Both the position numbers and the translations under genes were made by a program. This document shows, piece by piece, positions 61,256 through 64,000 of a stretch of 64,000 nt of DNA (within the stretch, counting starts at the first letter, position 1; each line of letters starts with the position of its first letter). The notes beneath the pieces are model-generated. The model was not told where the DNA came from and ran no database searches. It saw only the letters and a program-made list of their open reading frames with translations. Source of the stretch: Tamarix chinensis (lineage: Eukaryota; Streptophyta; Magnoliopsida; Caryophyllales; Tamaricaceae); the NCBI GenBank assembly GCA_030549775.1, contig CM060177.1, forward strand, positions 46,836,244 to 46,900,243, written 5' to 3'.

Positions 61256-62811
61256 TTTTCCAACCAATAGACGACGGTGTTAATGCCTCCTCCCGTCCTC
61301 CGTACCGTGAGTCAAGTGAAGGTTACAAAAATCTCATCCAATTTCACGGGTTCGACTCTTCACTGAACTTGATGTATGAATTTCGGTCCTCATGCCAAAT
61401 TTATCCAACTTCCTCGAATTGATTCTCTCTTCGGTACTCGATCAAAATTTCATGTTTATGTAATGGATGCTGGTGGCTGTAAGCCTTTAAAGATAATGAC
61501 AATCGGCTGCGGTTGTGGTGGTGCTATTTAGGTAGATTATGGTGGTGCTGGATGGCGGTGGTATTGTTGGGAGGTGACGGTGGTCCTTATGGGTGATGTT
61601 GGTTTTTATTATTTATTATTATTTTTAAATATATTTTAAATTGGATAGATGAAGATAGGAATTGTTGGTACTCGGTATTTTTTTTTTGTCTTAATATTGC
61701 GAAATATGTGTATTATTTTAAGTTAATAGATGAATATGTGAGGTTGAAGATGAAAAAAAAGGTAGAGAGAAAGTACTCTCTGTTTATCTATTAATGTCAC
61801 GAAAATGAAAATAGTTGCAGTATTCTTTTATATTTTCGCTTGCTCTATTTCCCCTCCCCCCCTTCTCTCTTTCTTTAATATTTTTCTTTTTAAAAATGGA
61901 AATGGATACGGTATGACGTTGGAGATGAATATATGAGGCTGGAGATGAATATACTTGTTTACTTCTTTCATACTTTCTTTTATTTTTGTTTTAAAAGGTG
62001 TAAATGATATGTGAGGTTCAAAGAAATTTGAGGAACGCTTAAAAAATAGAAATAAAAAAAAGATGACGCCATCGATCTATTTTTTTTAATGTAATAATTG
62101 CAATAATACAAACATATTTAATGTAACATCTCTAATTATTTTTATTTATTTAATATTAACTATTCCATCATTCTTACGTTGTTTTTAAATTATTTAAATT
62201 TAGAAGCATCCGAAAAATATGACTATTTTTAAAAATATTAAGTGTTTTTATTTTATTAATACTTTTATGTGTCGTGTTTATTGAAACTTTTTACACATTT
62301 ATAAGTTAAAATAAGATTTCTAATATAAGAAAAATACAACAATGTGGCATTATAATTAAAATTATTTTGACTATTTTATTAATGATTAATGATATTCAAA
62401 TCTTTACAAACAATGTTGAATAGAAAGAATAAAAACACCACAGATATTTTAGCTTTTAATAAATAAAAGAATTTGTTGACCCCATGCAATCTATAGATAT
62501 TTTATTATGTTGTGATTTTTTCTGACAATATTTTTGTATGTTTGTGCTAGTTAATAAAAGCTCAAACCATATTGTCCGGTTAACTAGATATTAAAAAAAT
62601 TCTTGATATAAAATTATCCCATTTTAAAATATGTATTCTAATTGAGATTTTTTTTTTTGGGAAAATTGGTATGAATCTCTAAGTCTTGAGGTCAAATAGA
62701 TCAAAGTTAGTTAGATGTGTTGTATTGAGGGTCATACCAAGTCAATTTTAGGATAAAATTACTTTTTAATCTAAACTACTGTTGGACTCTTTGAATCAAG
62801 TGTTAACTAAT
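61256..62811. other. AT-rich DNA, no gene seen
   Basis: It contains GGTGGT-rich and pyrimidine-rich stretches near 61500-61580 and 61840-61900. No domain was recognised. Confidence 0.45.
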
Positions 62812-64000
62812 TGTAATCCCCTAAAATTTAAAAAAAAAACTATAATTTAATAAATAGCCTTTATTTGGGATAAATTAGCTTTCAAATTTAATTAATTTAA
62901 TTATTTTATGGATTTTTGGGTATATAAATTGAGTAGGAATATTTAATAAGTTAAAATAAATATTTTGTCATTTTACCCTACTTATTTTATTTAAATAATT
63001 TTCCAAACAAATACCTTACTAAAATTATCCCTTTTAACCCATATATTTAATTATATTATATTAAAAATATTAAATAAATTTATTTCCTAAAAATATTATA
63101 TTCTAATATTTTATAAATTATTTTATTTTAGTTTCCCTATTTTCCTTTTCCTTCCCCCCTTTTTCTTTTCTTTCTCCTTTTCTCCTTTCCTTTCTTTTTC
63201 CTTTTTCTCCCCTCAGGCTACCGTACTAGGCTTGCCTTCCCCGGCGCGCGACAGGGCCACTAGCCTATCTCCCCTCTCTCTCTTCCTTCCTTCCTCTCCT
63301 CTCCTGCATGTCACAGCCTAGCCCATCCTTTTTTTTTTCTTTCTTCCTTTCTCCCCTAGATCGAGTCGGCCTAACCTCTTTTCTTTTCCTGCGTCGGTCC
63401 GCTCGCCCTCCCCTCCACTTCCTTTCTTTCTTCTTCCACATTCGACCACTTGCCTCTGCCATGCTCGAGCACACCGAGCGCACCTACAACTGCCATGCCC
63501 AACCACCACCTGCCTCCCTGCTACTCCCTCTCTCTTCCCCGTCATTTTCTTTCCTATTTCAAACCAAACTAACCCCTACATCCCCACTCGCATTCCCTTT
63601 TCCTTTCCCTCTTCTCCCCTTCCCTCTCCCTGCCAACCGACCACCCCTACCACCCTACTGCAACCCCGACTGGCCACCTACTTCCCCTAGCTCTTCCTCT
63701 TCTTTTTCTTCTCCTCACCAGCATTTCTTACCCCATTTTTTTGAACCTTACTTCTCCCTCCGTGAACCCCTTCTCTCATTTTCTTCTCCTCCCATTTCCA
63801 TCTCGATTTTTGCAGCACTGCCTCCTCCACTAGTTTCTCTGCCAAACCAACTGTCGGCAACACTTTTTGCCACCACCTGCTACTGCCCTAAACCACCACA
63901 CCACCCCTCGAGCCACCCTACAGCCCCTTCTTCCTCCCCTCATCTTTTTCTCTTCTTTTCCCTCCCTTCTCGACAGCCACCCTGCACCGTCTTCTACCGC
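62812..64000 (+). mobile_element. Forward solo-LTR-type repeat, 5' part (cut by window end)
   Basis: It starts TGTAATCCCCTAAAATTT and aligns well with the start of the copy at 38471, including AATTAGCTTT-type lead words. A polypyrimidine tract from about 63130 and a CCACC-rich zone follow, to the window end. The rest is beyond the window. Confidence 0.75.

Overview
This window reads as a piece of a repeat-rich flowering-plant nuclear genome. It has AT-rich DNA with long TTA/TAA tracts, spliceosomal introns, nested retrotransposon LTRs, a hAT transposon, a PIF/Harbinger remnant, L1-type LINE debris and tRNA-derived SINEs. I find one convincing host gene in 64 kb. No prokaryotic operon, CRISPR array or defence locus is present.

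Host gene: 7683-10394 (+) is an eight-exon gene for a plastid ferredoxin-dependent bilin reductase, phytochromobilin synthase (HY2 type, chromophore supply for phytochromes). All seven introns have GT..AG borders and the exons join into one 337-residue frame.

Layout. 1-2590: the 3' part of a long LTR-type repeat lies inside another LTR whose end is followed by a decayed tRNA-Met primer binding site. 2591-7560: AT-rich sequence with microsatellites and a 160-170 bp tandem repeat. 7.6-10.7 kb: HY2. 11.8-17.9 kb: a decayed LINE split by a complete 3854 bp hAT element (8 bp target duplication, one in-frame stop in its transposase). 19.65-28.85 kb: a long forward LTR-type repeat with a second copy nested at 21808-25970 (perfect 5 bp duplication). 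28.85-32.7 kb: older diverged repeat and AT-rich DNA. 32.7-44.7 kb: a Harbinger transposase pseudogene cut in two by a reverse LTR (33515-44428), which itself holds a forward copy (38471-43816). 44.7-51.65 kb: a diverged reverse LTR containing a younger reverse copy (45229-49550). 52.0-61.25 kb: LINE 3' debris and a tandem segmental duplication carrying SINEs, a small hAT-type MITE and a 2.8 kb insertion. 62.8-64.0 kb: the 5' part of another forward LTR.

The long LTR-type repeats (TGTAAY...RTTACA, 4.2-5.6 kb, 5 bp duplications) are the main theme. In this window they occur as solo units without gag or pol. Each runs, in order, through a polypyrimidine/CCNCC zone, a copy-specific minisatellite, two clusters of three hairpin modules, paired stem-loops and a 3'-terminal hairpin. 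Between copies the paired bases change together, so these repeats look like carriers of conserved folded RNA. That is the most unusual signal here. The ends and the nearby primer site suggest a Del/Tekay-like chromovirus lineage, but this is inference.
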